Assembly (NCBI RefSeq): GCF_000499845.2
Contig: NC_023753.2
Span: 18,190,087-18,254,086 of the forward strand
Origin: Phaseolus vulgaris
Taxonomy: Eukaryota > Streptophyta > Magnoliopsida > Fabales > Fabaceae
Length of the DNA: 64,000 nucleotides
Direction of reading: 5' to 3'
The notes beneath the pieces were generated by a model. The model was not told where the DNA came from, searched no databases, and saw only the letters and a program-made list of their open reading frames with translations. The position numbers and the translations under genes were made by a program. Every line of letters begins with the position of its first letter. Within the stretch, counting starts at the first letter, position 1. Positions 54,195 through 64,000 of this stretch are shown one piece after another.

Positions 54195-54610
54195 TTGGAA
54201 TTACTTGTTTGATGGATTTGTAATCACCAAAGTGATCAAATCTTTAAGTTTTATTTAATTCCAAATTATGGATGAAATTTTATTTCATATAATGATATTA
54301 TTTATGGAATTATTTGTATGATAGATTTGTAATCACCAAAGTGATCAAATCTTTAAGTTTTATTTAATTCCAAATTATGGATGAAATTTTATTTCATATA
54401 ATGATATTATTTATGGAATTATTTGTATGATAGATTTGTAATCACCAAAGTGATCAAATCTTTAAGTTTTATTTAATTCCAAATTATGGATGAATTTTAT
54501 TTCAATTAATGATATAATTTCTGGAATTATTTGTATGATAGATTTGTTAATCACCAAAGTGATCAAATCTTTAAGTTTTATTTAATTCCAGATTACTGAT
54601 AAATTTTATT
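54195..54610. repeat. Tandem repeat, about 108-bp unit, four copies
   Basis: Each unit has GATTTGTAATCACCAAAGTG followed by ATCAAATCTTTAAGTTTTATTTAATTCC; starts near 54200, 54307, 54415 and 54523. Units 2 and 3 are almost identical. Confidence 0.88.
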
Positions 54611-54996
54611 CCAATTACCTATAGAATGGATGCTAAATTATTTATATATATGGGTAAATGGAAATTCATTATTATAGGGCATTTTGGATCACCCAAAGAT
54701 TGATTAGTTGTCCTTATAATTAATGGATATGATTGTTGGTAGTGAGTATGTGTTATTAGTTTTGCTTGTATATCCAAAGATAACAAGTGTTTCTAGTTAA
54801 TGCATATATCTTACCAAATAAAGTTAATACTATTAGCATCATTATGTTTTGTGTATTAATGAGTCTCCCAAAGGAGAACATTAGTATACATAGAATGTTT
54901 TCTGAATCTGTATTGTATGTTTAGTTTATAACTCAAAGTATTAATGTTAAGCATGTGTGATCAAGTATTTGTTCCTGTATCTTTATGCGAATGAGC

Positions 54997-55530
54997 ATAA
55001 CAAGTAATATTAAGTCGGCTCTTCCCAAAACTGATAGTGCAAAAGAATTTATGAAATTTGTGGAAGAGCGCTCCTAAACTACTGATAAGTCTCTTGTTGG
55101 GACATTAATGAGTACATTAACCACCATGGAATTTGATGGTTCTCGTACTATGCACGAACATGTCATTGAAATGACTAATATTGCGGCAAGACTTAAGTCT
55201 ATTGGAATGGCAGTGGATGAGAACTATAACATGTTAGTTCAGGAAGAGACTAGATTGAAAAATCGAGGAAACCACTCTATACATTATGTGAACAATCAGG
55301 GAGCTGGAAAGAAAGTCTTCAAGAAACATGGAAAGGGTAAAGGACCACTGAAGATAAATGAGTCCTCTACTAAGCTCCAGAAGAAGAATGGCAAATGTCA
55401 TTTATGCAAGAAATCTTGACATTTCCAAAAGGATTGTCTGAAACGTAAGGCTTGGTTCGAAAAGAAGGGTAAGCATAATGCTTATTATGTATGTTTTGAA
55501 TCAAACTTAACTGAAGTTTGACATAATTCT
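54997..55530 (+). pseudogene. gag: Copia gag remnant
   Basis: Starts ATGAGCATAACAAGT. LPKTDSAKEFMKFVEER, a TAA, then LVGTLMSTLTTMEFDGSRTMHEHVIEM (gag domain). A deletion joins NMLVQ to EETRLKNRG. The zinc knuckle CHLCKKS-stop-HFQKDC has its glycine codon changed to TGA (55418). Not functional. Confidence 0.82.
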
Positions 55531-56885
55531 TGGTGGATTGATTATGGATGCACAACTCATGTTTCTAACATGATGCAAGGATTCCTTTTAACCCGAACCA
55601 TAAAGCCAAATGAAAAGTTTGTCTTCATGGGGAATAGAGAGAAGGTTCCAATGGAAGCATACGGGACTTATTGTTTAATCCTCGACATTGGATTTTATTT
55701 AGACTTGATGGATGCATTTTATGTACCTAGTATATCTAGGAATTTAGTTTCATTGTCTAAACTTGATGTTGCCGGATACTCTTTTAAATTTGGGAATGGA
55801 TGTTTCAGTTTATATCAGCGTACCTATTTGATTGGATCTGGTACTCTTTATGATGGATTATATAGATTGAACCTTGATAATCTATATGCTGAAACTCTTA
55901 TGACCTCGCATCATAATGTTGGCACTAAACATAGTTTAGTGAATGAATGTTCTGCTTTCTTGTGGCACAAACGTTTGGGACATATTTCTAAAGAAAGGAT
56001 GGAGAGATTGGTAAAGAATGAAATACTTCCAAGTTTGGATTTTACTGATCTGAATGTATGTGTGGATTGTATTAAAGGCAAACAAACAAAACACACAAAG
56101 AAGGGAGCCACAAGAAGTACTCAGCTTCTTGAAATTATACACATTGATATATGTGGACCTTTTGATGCAAGTTCTTTCAATAAAGAAAGGTATTTTATCA
56201 CCTTTACTGATGATTTTTCACGTTATGGTTATGTCTATTTACTGCATGAAAAATCGCAAGCAGTGAATGCCTTAGAAGTTTATATAAATGAAGTGGAAAG
56301 ACAATTAGACAGAAAGGTGAAAATTGTCAGTCAGATAGAGGTGGTGAATATTATGGAAAGTATGATGAAAGTGGACAACACCCTGGTCCGTTTGCTAAGT
56401 TCCTTGAGAGACGTGGTATTTGTGCTCAATACACAATGTCAGGTACACCACAACAAAATGGTGTTTCAGAAAGGCGTAATCGAACCTTAATGGATATGGT
56501 TAGGAGCATGTTAAGTAAGTCAACTGTACCTGTTTCATTGTGGATGTATGCTTTAAAAAACTGCCATGTATCTGTTGAACAGGGTTCCTAGTAAGGCAGT
56601 TCAAACACCTTTTGAATTGTAGACAGGAAGGAAACCCAGTTTGAGACACCTGCATGTTTGGGGATGTCAAGCAGAAGTCAGAATATACAATCCGCAAGAA
56701 AAGAAATTGGAAGCAAGAACAATCAGTGGATATTTCATTGGTTATCCAGCAAAGTCAAAAAGGGTATATGTTTTACTGTCCTAACCATAGCACAAGAATT
56801 GTTGAATCTGGAAATGCACGGTTCATTGAAAATGGTGAAACCAGTGGGAGTGATACTTCACAAAATGTGGCGATTAAGGAAGTTT
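55531..56885 (+). pseudogene. Copia protease and integrase
   Basis: Protease WWIDYGCTTHVSN has DYG for the usual DSG. The pre-integrase HHCC module is LWHKRLGHISKERMERLV...CVDCIKGKQ. Integrase core has IHIDICGPF and FTDDFSRYGYVYLL; a 1-base shift near 56330 moves the rest (including the final E region) to another frame, then to a third near 56560. Recognisable to about 56860 (NARFIENGETSGSD). Confidence 0.85.
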
Positions 56886-56945
56886 GAGTACAAGTTCCTT
56901 TAAGGAAGTAGAGGTACTAGTTAAAGGAACTTGTACTCAAACTTC
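56879..56945. repeat. Perfect 23-bp inverted repeat, 21-bp loop
   Basis: Arms 56879-56901 and 56923-56945 (GAAGTTTGAGTACAAGTTCC and complement). It lies between integrase and RT and breaks the frame; probably a local inverted duplication. Confidence 0.9.
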
Positions 56946-57888
56946 AAGTATTGTTGTTCCTAATGTAGTTGAATCACTCAACGATGAAGAAGAACAACAA
57001 ATTAATGATCATGAAGTTAACAATGAACCTGTAGTAGAACAACCCCAAGGACGGTTAGGTTTGTCTCAGAAAGCATATATTAATAAAGTTTTAGAGAGAT
57101 TCAGAATGGATAAATGTTCGACATCTCCTGTTCCAATACAGAAAGGAGACAAATTTAGTCTCATGCAATGTCCAAAGAATGACTTGGAACGGAAACAGAT
57201 GGAGAATATACCTTATGCATCTATTGTTGGGAGTTTAATGTATGCTCAAACTTGTACACGACCAGATATTAGTTTTGCAGTTGGTATGTTTGGTAGATAC
57301 CAGAGTAATCCAGGATTGGATCATTGGAAAGCTGCAAAGAAAGTTTTAAGATACTTGCAAGGAACGAAGGATCACATGCTTACTTATAAAAAATCTGATC
57401 ATCTTGACGTGATTGGATATACAGATTCAGATTTTGTTGGCTGTGTGGATACACGAAAGTCTACATTTGGTTATGTGTATCTTTTAGCCGGAGGAGCGAT
57501 TTCATGGAAAAGTGTGAATCAGACAGTCATTGCTGCATCCACCATGGAGGCTGAATTTGTGGCATGCTTTGAGGCCACAGTTCAGGCTAATTGGTTGCGG
57601 AATTTTGTTTCAGGACTTGGAATTGTTGACAGTATTGCCAAGCCGCTGAGAATTTATTGTGATAACTCCACAGCAGTTTTCTTTTCTAAAAACGACAAGT
57701 ATTCCAAAGGTGCTAAACATATGGAATTGAAATACTTTGTCGTTAAAGAAGAAGTTCAGAAACATAGAGTGTCAATAGAACATATTAGCACTGATCTTAT
57801 GATTGCTGACCCTTTAACAAAAGGGTTACCGCCCAAAACATTTACTGGTCATGTTGTAAATATGGGCATTATGTCTACTAGTGAATGA
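56884..57888 (+). pseudogene. Copia RT thumb and RNase H, RT catalytic core deleted
   Basis: Open for 334 codons. After VVEQPQ (about 57048) the sequence jumps to GRLGLSQKAYINKVLERFRMDKC, the C-terminal RT, so fingers, palm and the YVDD motif are missing. RNase H follows: IGYTDSDFVGCVDTRKSTFGYVYLLAGGAISW, STMEAEFVACFEA, IYCDNSTAVFFSKN, with D, E and D visible. It ends in LPPKTFTGHVVNMGI. Confidence 0.88.
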
Positions 57889-58269
57889 TGAATGTTGTTA
57901 TTAATGCTTATTTGACACTCTGAGCTCATTGATAAATAAAGTTTCTGAAATTTATGTTGTTTTCTACTTTATGTATATGCATGCAAATTATGTTATTATG
58001 GTGTGGAAAACAAATTATGTTGTTATTGATGACAATGACATTATGTTTGAACCTATTATGAATTTCTCACTATAAAGTCATATTAAGAAGAAAGAATGAT
58101 ATAGTAGTACATGGAAGGAAATGTGTTGATTGAAATGACATGTAACCGTCATGACTCTTATTATTTTTGTATCCTTGATCTTGATTAATGATAGAACCAA
58201 TTTACGTAAGGCCTTTCAAATGCGCATTTATGTAATTATTAAATCATGAAAGTATTATAACTCATATGA

Positions 58270-58283
58270 GTCAAGTGGGAGAA
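58270..58283 (+). other. Copia polypurine tract
   Basis: GTCAAGTGGGAGAA directly before TGTAAG. Confidence 0.8.
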
Positions 58284-58725
58284 TGTAAGAAATTATGTAA
58301 ATTAATTTCTATAAAGTGACTCACATGACTTAGAGTTTGGGCTTTGGGCCCGAATATGATTTAATAATAATAATAGAATTAAAGGCCCATTGGTTAATGT
58401 GAGAAATATATATCTGATGATATACCTAATGGAAAACCTACATCTGATGGAGATTGGGAACTAAAGGCTATAGGGTTCTGTCTCTGCAAATAATAGTTGT
58501 CTCACTGTTAACCATCACGAAAGTGTGTGACAAGTACGGAATTGCTAAGAGATAGATTGGGACAAAGGAGATAAAGTAATTGCTCAATTAGGATCATTCA
58601 TGGATCAAGGTAAGTGCCTATTCCTTCTTGATTGTATGATTGTGTGAGAATCATGATATGATAAGATCTATTTGTGAACATAATTGTATGTGTTCAATTT
58701 ACATTTCTTCATGTTTAAATTTACA
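58284..58725 (+). repeat. Copia 3' LTR
   Basis: 442 bp, same ends as the 5' LTR. Confidence 0.92.
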
Positions 58726-58769
58726 GGTAGGTCAAAGAAACCCTAAACCTAGAAGCACTTGTCATGCCC

Positions 58770-58838
58770 AAATTACTAAGCACACCCTACTCAAATTACT
58801 AAGCACACCCTACTCAAATTATTAAGCACACCATACTC
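58770..58838. repeat. 23-bp tandem repeat, three copies
   Basis: AAATTACTAAGCACACCCTA-CTC units just outside the copia insertion, third one diverged. Confidence 0.85.
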
Positions 58839-61687
58839 TAGTTTATTCTTCTATTTGGAACCCCAAAAGTGAACCCAAATTATTTATATAACTTCTCTTG
58901 TGGAAAGACAAGAAAGAAGAACTTCTTATATTCTGGTTTATATCTAGTTTTCTTTTTGCTGATGTTCTGTTGAGGTTTGGTGAAACCTGACTTTATATAC
59001 TAAGATGACTGACTTATTTGTGAAATATTTGTTGTGTCCTTAGTCATTTATTGGTTGATCTGGTTTGTATCAATTTGTAAGTGCACAAGTAAGGGAGTGT
59101 ATTTTTTCTGAAGAAGAGAGAAGAAAGACACACTATGCTTGTTCAAATACAAAATTATTTTCAATTTTGTTTCTTTCTCCATAGCATCCGCACGTTTTTT
59201 ATAAATGTAAGGTGGCCCCGTGTTATTGGTTTTTTTTATTAGATAAGAAAATAAAAAGGATACATTAAAAATTTAAAAAATAAATTATTTTATGTTGTTA
59301 ATTCATATTTTATATTTTTCTAAATATAGTAATTTTATTTTTAAATTATGTTTAAATATTAAATTAACTTTATATATTAATTTATTTATAATAATAAAAA
59401 TAGTTATTATTATTATATATAAAATATAATTAGTTATATAATATAATACTAAAAAATATTAGATAAATAATAAAATTAATCCACGTAAGAAAATGAAAAT
59501 TACAAAAACTTTAAATTAAAAAAATAACATAATCAGTTATTATATATATATATATATATATAATCGATTATACAATAAAATTAAGATCATTGAACACAAA
59601 AATAAAATTATTGAATATAAAATCATTGTAGAATATAGAAACTTTGAACAACATGATATTGAACTAAAATACTGAAAGAATATTGAAAAGAGACTTACAA
59701 AAAAGACTGAAACACATTTGTAGAGTTTATATTATAGGATTTTCTTACAAACAAGCTAGTAAACATCCTTTATATAGACATTTTATAAAATTTAATAAGA
59801 CAAATAATTTTACATTATTGTTCAAATTTTACACTGGAAAATTTTACAATCAAACAGTTTTATCAAATAATATCCTATAAGAGAGATTGAAACTTGAGAT
59901 CACGTTTTCTCTACATTCAGATCTTTTAGTCTAGGGTACTATTGAAAGTTAAAGTTAATTTCTCTTACATAAAATTTTATTAATGAAAATTCTACCTCAA
60001 AAAGGATAACCACTCCAAAATTTAGGAACCTAAAATAAATTATCCAAATATTACCAGAAAATGAAGAGAGAAGGGATAGAAGAGAAGTTGGAAGAGAAAT
60101 GAAAAAAATAAAAAAATTGAGAGAGAGAAAAGATGGTGGGAGACGACCATTTTTTTTTTTACGACTCTTACAATGTATATATTAAATTTTCTGTAAGAGA
60201 TATATAAATTTTGCATTACTGTAAATATTTATTTTATCATTTTATATATTTTATAACTTTTAGACGTGATAAAAATAGGATGTTACATTTAACAAATAAA
60301 GAAATGTATGTATAGATAGTTATCGGTTATGTTATGAGGTTCAGACACTTCTCTTAAGTGACGTATCTGTGTCGGACACATTTATCGGTGTTGATACTCG
60401 TACGACACTTGTAAGACACTTATCGATGAAGTATTCAATTCAAAAAATATTTGTTGAATTTTTGAAAATTCTAGCACGGTTCTAAATTTTAAAAGATATA
60501 AATATAATAATTTTTCAAAAACTCAAATTTATTGTATAAATTTTTATTATGATTATAAAAATAAGGAACAAATTATTTTGAACCAATCATGAAAAATATC
60601 TTCCTACTCCCAAAAAAATCTGAAACATACTTTTACACATAAATATTTATTTTCAATTTATATAATTTAAAATTATATAATATATAGATTTATATCGCCG
60701 TATTCTATGTTTTAGAAATTATACATATCTCCGTGTTTGTATCCGTGTCGTGTCAATGTCTGTATCCGTATCTGTATCTGTGTACATAACTTATCAGTAA
60801 AAGAATAATAAAGATAATCTTGTACTTTAAAAAAATAATAAAAGGAAAAAAGAATTCTGTGGGCCGAATTAAATTTCTTTTCAGTAAAGCTTTAAAAAAT
60901 GTATTGTTTCTATTGGAATGCGTGATCTATTTGTAGTTGAATTGTTTCTTCAAAAATATTTATTATTGTAATTAATGCACTATTTATATAAAAGGGTTTA
61001 ATAATGGCAGAAATTAGGAAGTTTGTACTCATATGCCGCTAATATTAAATGATTTAAGTAAACGTTCTGTATTCAATATCTGACTCAAAACGTTGGACCG
61101 ACTGCTTTTAACATATGCATCCAAAATCCACCTCTTCATACTCTCTCCTTACTTTTTAAACCACTTCTTGTTTTCAATATTTTTAAAAATATTAACTATT
61201 CTTTTATCATTTATATTCTTATCTTTCATTTTATCTTTAATTGGTTTATATTTACATTACTATAATATAAACTAAAAATGAAAATTTTATAAATATTTTA
61301 TTAAATTTAAGAAGTATTAGTTTTTATATCTTTTTAAAAAATATTAATTAATATTAAATAAAGCTATATCTATGATAAAAAATTATTTTTATTATATCTT
61401 TATATCACTTTTAAAATCTTTCCTGAAAATTTTACATCAATATAACATATTCTACAAAACTCGCATTCTAATTAATATTTACCCATATCTTATTTAATAT
61501 TTATGGTTTTAAATTATATCTCATATTTATATACTTTGATGAAAAGCTCTTATAAAATTTAGATCTTAAGTTATAACATTTATATTTTTCTATTAAATTT
61601 AGGATATAAAATAATTCAATGTAATATATATAATTTAATTTAATGTACAGTGATAAAATGGCTGATGATGTAACTATGTTTTAATCC
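58839..61687. other. AT-rich intergenic DNA
   Basis: No gene seen. Contains a (TA)n run at 59541-59562, and repeated GTATCCGT/GTATCTGTGT-type short repeats at about 60725-60785 with a related GTGTCGGACAC stretch at 60380. ORFs are short and composition-driven. Confidence 0.7.
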
Positions 61688-62047
61688 CACTACAAGAAAA
61701 TCATGAAATAAAACAAAATAATTAGTTGTAATAGTAACTAAATTAGAGATAATTTGAGAAACTAAAAAAAATTATTTTTAAATTAATTTTATTATTTTCA
61801 AATAGTTTTTAAATTGATATCTAATTAGCAACCAAGGTTTTAACTACCAATTATTTAGTTTTTAAATTTGGTCTCTAAAATCTTAGTTGCTAATTAGATA
61901 CCAATTTAGAAACTATTTAACAATAATATAAACTAATTTAGAAACTATTTTTTTTATTTTTTTAAATGGTCTTTAATTGAGTTAGTATTGCAACTAATTA
62001 TTTTGATCTCTAAAAATTTGGTTCTATTTCATGATTTTCTTGTAGTG
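61688..62047. mobile_element. 360-bp foldback MITE with CACTACAAGAAAATC ends
   Basis: Perfect 23-bp terminal inverted repeats (start CACTACAAGAAAATCATG), followed by imperfect complementarity deep into the element. No coding capacity. The CACTA start suggests a CACTA-derived MITE; flanking TCC and ATA do not match, so the target duplication is not visible. Confidence 0.8.
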
Positions 62048-62477
62048 ATAATTAAAATAAATAACATTGAATTATTTTAAACAAATTTAATACTATATTG
62101 AACCTTTTAATTTTTTAAAAATCTCGAGAGTCAATTTATTTTGACACTTAGCATAAGAGCTCAAGCATAATTAAACCTAAATCTTATAATGAAATTTATA
62201 AATAAAGTCCTACAAATGAAATTATATAACACAATAAAATTGACAATAAATGAATTAAAACCTTATATTAATTATTGTCATATATGTAATCTAGTTCATT
62301 TAATATTCTGTATAAATAAAATTTTTTTAATAAAATACTAAGAGTAATAAATTTTAATAATATTTTGTGACTACAAATTAAAGATATTTTCTGAAAAGTT
62401 AACAGGTGGGCCCAGTGGAGCCAGGTGGAAGCGCGTGGAGGGGAACTGTAACTGGGAGTTCTTATTAGGGCTCGGAA

Positions 62478-62488
62478 CCTATATATTT
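62478..62488 (+). promoter_or_regulatory. Probable TATA box of the F-box gene
   Basis: CCTATATATTT about 100 bp before the chosen ATG, in an otherwise promoter-like interval after the AT-rich region. A GC-rich patch (GGTGGGCCCAGTGGAGCCAGG) lies at 62405-62425. Confidence 0.6.
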
Positions 62489-62581
62489 GTCTCTAATCTT
62501 ACACAGTTCTTCACTTCACTACAATTTAGCTCATCCCAAACGACAAACACATTTCAATCTTTTTCTTGCATTCTTCAATTC

Positions 62582-63784
62582 ATGGCTTCCCCAAAGAGAA
62601 GAAGAGGTGGCAATGTCGGTGCCGGTGCCGGTGTCGGTGGGGTTGCTGCTACTTCTGCTTCTCCAACTATGCCTGACGATTTGATGATGGAAATACTGTC
62701 GCGGATTCCGGTGAAGGCTCTGATGCGGTTTAGGTGCGTTTCTAAGTATTGGAATTCCTTTGTTTTCGATCCCAATCTGGTGAAACTGCACCTTCAAAGA
62801 TCACCAAGAGACAACCCAATCCTATACACACTATCCGAGTATCGTGAGTATGGCGAGTACGACGAGTACGACGACGCACATTCCCTGCACCGCTCCTCCA
62901 CACAAAGCTTACTCCAGAACCCACTCTCGGTTGTTGGAAACCATGAGGATGAGGACGCTGTACCAGTCTTTGTCGACTACGACATCGTTGGAGTTTGCAA
63001 CGGATTGGTGTGTCTGAGTAGAATCCATACTAATCTTGACGAAATCTGGGTCCGATTTTGGAACCCCGCCACCAGACTCAGTTCCAACGAATCACCCTCT
63101 TGTTACATAGAATGCGGGTGCGCCAACATGGCGTTTGGCCACGATGCTTCAACTGACACATATAAGGTGGTGGCCGCAGTGATGAGTGATGCGAAATGTC
63201 ACAAAATAGAGCTTAGAGTTTACAATCTTGCAGATGATTGTTGGAGGGAGATTCCAACCAGTGATGCTGATTTCCCTGCAGAGTTTCGTCAAACCAAGGG
63301 AGTGTTTCTGAATGGCACCCTTAACTGGGTGGCAGATCTTGGCACTGGGAATTCCCAATCGTTTGTGGATTTTTCCTTTGACGTAGCTAATGAGACCTAC
63401 ACATGCTTTAAGCTGCCGGATGATGTAGGGGAAGGTTTCTCAGAACTCGGAGTTTTTGGGGGTTGCCTCTGTCTCTCTCACATTTACCATAGAGAATCTT
63501 TTGTTTTCTGGCAAATGAAGGAGTTTGGAGTTCATGAATCTTGGACTCTGTTGATGAACATCAGTTACGATTATTTTGAGTTTCCCCGGTATCTCATTCC
63601 GCGTCCCTTGTGCTTGTCTGAAGACGGGAATATCCTGATCCTGGTATGCCATGCAGAATACCAACTTGTTTGGTGTAATAGGAGAGATTTACTAATACAG
63701 CATTTTGAAATTCCCCACAAATGGGTTTCTCTGAAGTCATCTGATTACGTTCAAAGCTTGGTGTTGCCTTATCGTACTCCCTGA
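62582..63784 (+). CDS. F-box protein with F-box-associated domain
   Basis: 400 residues, intronless coding region. The start at 62582 (MASPKRRRGG) is preferred over an upstream in-frame ATG at 62435, because 62435 lies before the TATA box and its extension is not protein-like. The F-box is at about residues 30-75 (MPDDLMMEILSRIPVKALMRFRCVSKYWNSF), which binds SKP1 in an SCF ubiquitin ligase. An F-box-associated (FBA) domain follows: VGVCNGLVCLSR, RFWNPATRL, FGHDASTDTYKVV, WREIPTS, GVFLNGTLNWVAD, ESWTLLM. It should recruit a substrate for ubiquitination; the substrate cannot be told. A Gly/Ala/Val-rich stretch (11-25) and a Tyr/Asp/Glu repeat (EYREYGEYDEYDD, 87-98) are family-atypical details. 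Codon usage and intactness contrast with the decayed transposons to the left. Confidence 0.93.
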   Translation: MASPKRRRGGNVGAGAGVGGVAATSASPTMPDDLMMEILSRIPVKALMRFRCVSKYWNSFVFDPNLVKLHLQRSPRDNPILYTLSEYREYGEYDEYDDAHSLHRSSTQSLLQNPLSVVGNHEDEDAVPVFVDYDIVGVCNGLVCLSRIHTNLDEIWVRFWNPATRLSSNESPSCYIECGCANMAFGHDASTDTYKVVAAVMSDAKCHKIELRVYNLADDCWREIPTSDADFPAEFRQTKGVFLNGTLNWVADLGTGNSQSFVDFSFDVANETYTCFKLPDDVGEGFSELGVFGGCLCLSHIYHRESFVFWQMKEFGVHESWTLLMNISYDYFEFPRYLIPRPLCLSEDGNILILVCHAEYQLVWCNRRDLLIQHFEIPHKWVSLKSSDYVQSLVLPYRTP

Positions 63785-63809
63785 CCTCCACTGCAACTAA
63801 TCAAATCAT

Positions 63810-63928
63810 GTAAGGATTTTTAACACCATTTTCATTTTGATGCACGACCATGGTCACATTCACAGAGAATTTTGTGTGGAATTATTTTTGTCTAATGGTT
63901 GACTAATAATTTATTGTTTTCCTTATAG
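63810..63928 (+). other. Possible 3'UTR intron of the F-box gene
   Basis: Donor ATG|GTAAGG-like (CATGTAAGGATTTT, GT at 63810) and acceptor TTTTCCTTATAG (AG at 63927-63928), 25 bases after the stop codon. Base composition (T-rich) fits. The transcript end is outside the window or not evident. Confidence 0.4.
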
Positions 63929-64000
63929 GATTGGGAATTGGTTCCCTCCCCAATTTGGGTTAGTCTTCAAAATGTTTTAAAAGCGTCCAAGATCTTTCAA

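Larger units (their letters stand above)
53354..54996 (+). other. Copia leader with two tandem arrays
   Basis: No gag N-terminus is found directly after the primer site, where copia elements normally place it. Short CCCTAATTTTAAAAT-type repeats at 53400-53580 are followed by the arrays listed separately. Confidence 0.7.
52898..58725 (+). mobile_element. Ty1/copia retrotransposon lacking the RT core
   Basis: LTRs 52898-53335 and 58284-58725, primer site, 1.66-kb leader with two tandem arrays, broken gag-pol, polypurine tract. Exact target duplication GGTAG (52893-52897, 58726-58730). The LTRs differ by about eight substitutions plus a 2-bp and a 6-bp indel by eye, more than the Tat1 pair. Confidence 0.93.

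Noticed and set aside
59541..59562. TA dinucleotide run as a regulatory element
   Set aside because: Simple sequence repeat in AT-rich DNA, far from any gene.

Overview
Plant nuclear DNA, most likely from a legume of the Phaseolus/Vigna/Glycine group. That assignment rests on the style of the Athila, Tat and Sirevirus-like retroelements, a CACTA element with an Ulp1-type protease gene, spliced introns and AT-rich intergenic DNA; it is an inference, not a database match. I see one convincing host gene, an intronless F-box gene at the right edge (62582-63784). Almost everything else to about 58.7 kb is transposon inside transposon. I saw no tRNA, rRNA, CRISPR or bacterial-type feature.

Layout. 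1-870 is an LTR end of a Sirevirus-like family, sitting in the 3' end of a CACTA DNA transposon (871-1568). That transposon ends inside an Athila-type Ty3 gag (1569-1885, resuming at 13667). The gag is split by a complete 11.8-kb Tat-lineage Ty3 element on the minus strand (1886-13661; two 1191-bp LTRs, near-intact gag-pol, and a spliced antisense gene on the plus strand). The Athila pol (to 18549) leads into a 1402-bp LTR (19913-21314) and a second Athila leader and gag (to 22976). This second gag runs directly into another CACTA 3' half (22977-25782) with a decayed Ulp1-protease gene.

26017-31578 is a minus-strand Sirevirus-like element without pol; it keeps gag and a spliced extra gene. 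It is cut by a block of related Ty3 elements: a 179-bp perfect inverted repeat, an LTR-gag-PR-RT element broken in RT at 36583, then a 3.5-kb imperfect palindrome (36584-40127) made of two opposed 3' halves of a pol-less element. 40128-51058 is a deletion derivative of a second Tat family carrying three inserts with exact 5-bp target duplications: a solo LTR (41974-48281), a compact Ty3 element inside that LTR (42011-46859, one 600-codon ORF), and another solo LTR (48716-49841) inside the 5'UTR intron of the antisense gene.

52898-58725 is a Ty1/copia element with exact target duplications, two satellite-like arrays in its leader and no RT core. 58726-62400 is AT-rich and holds a 360-bp foldback MITE.

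The most notable points are antisense spliced genes in both Tat elements, two amber codons as the only breaks in the Tat gag-pol frame, the palindromic Ty3 structures, the 600-codon RT-less ORF kept open, and a repeated near-palindrome (AACAATCGGTTGTTT) studding the pol-less Sirevirus and its solo LTR.
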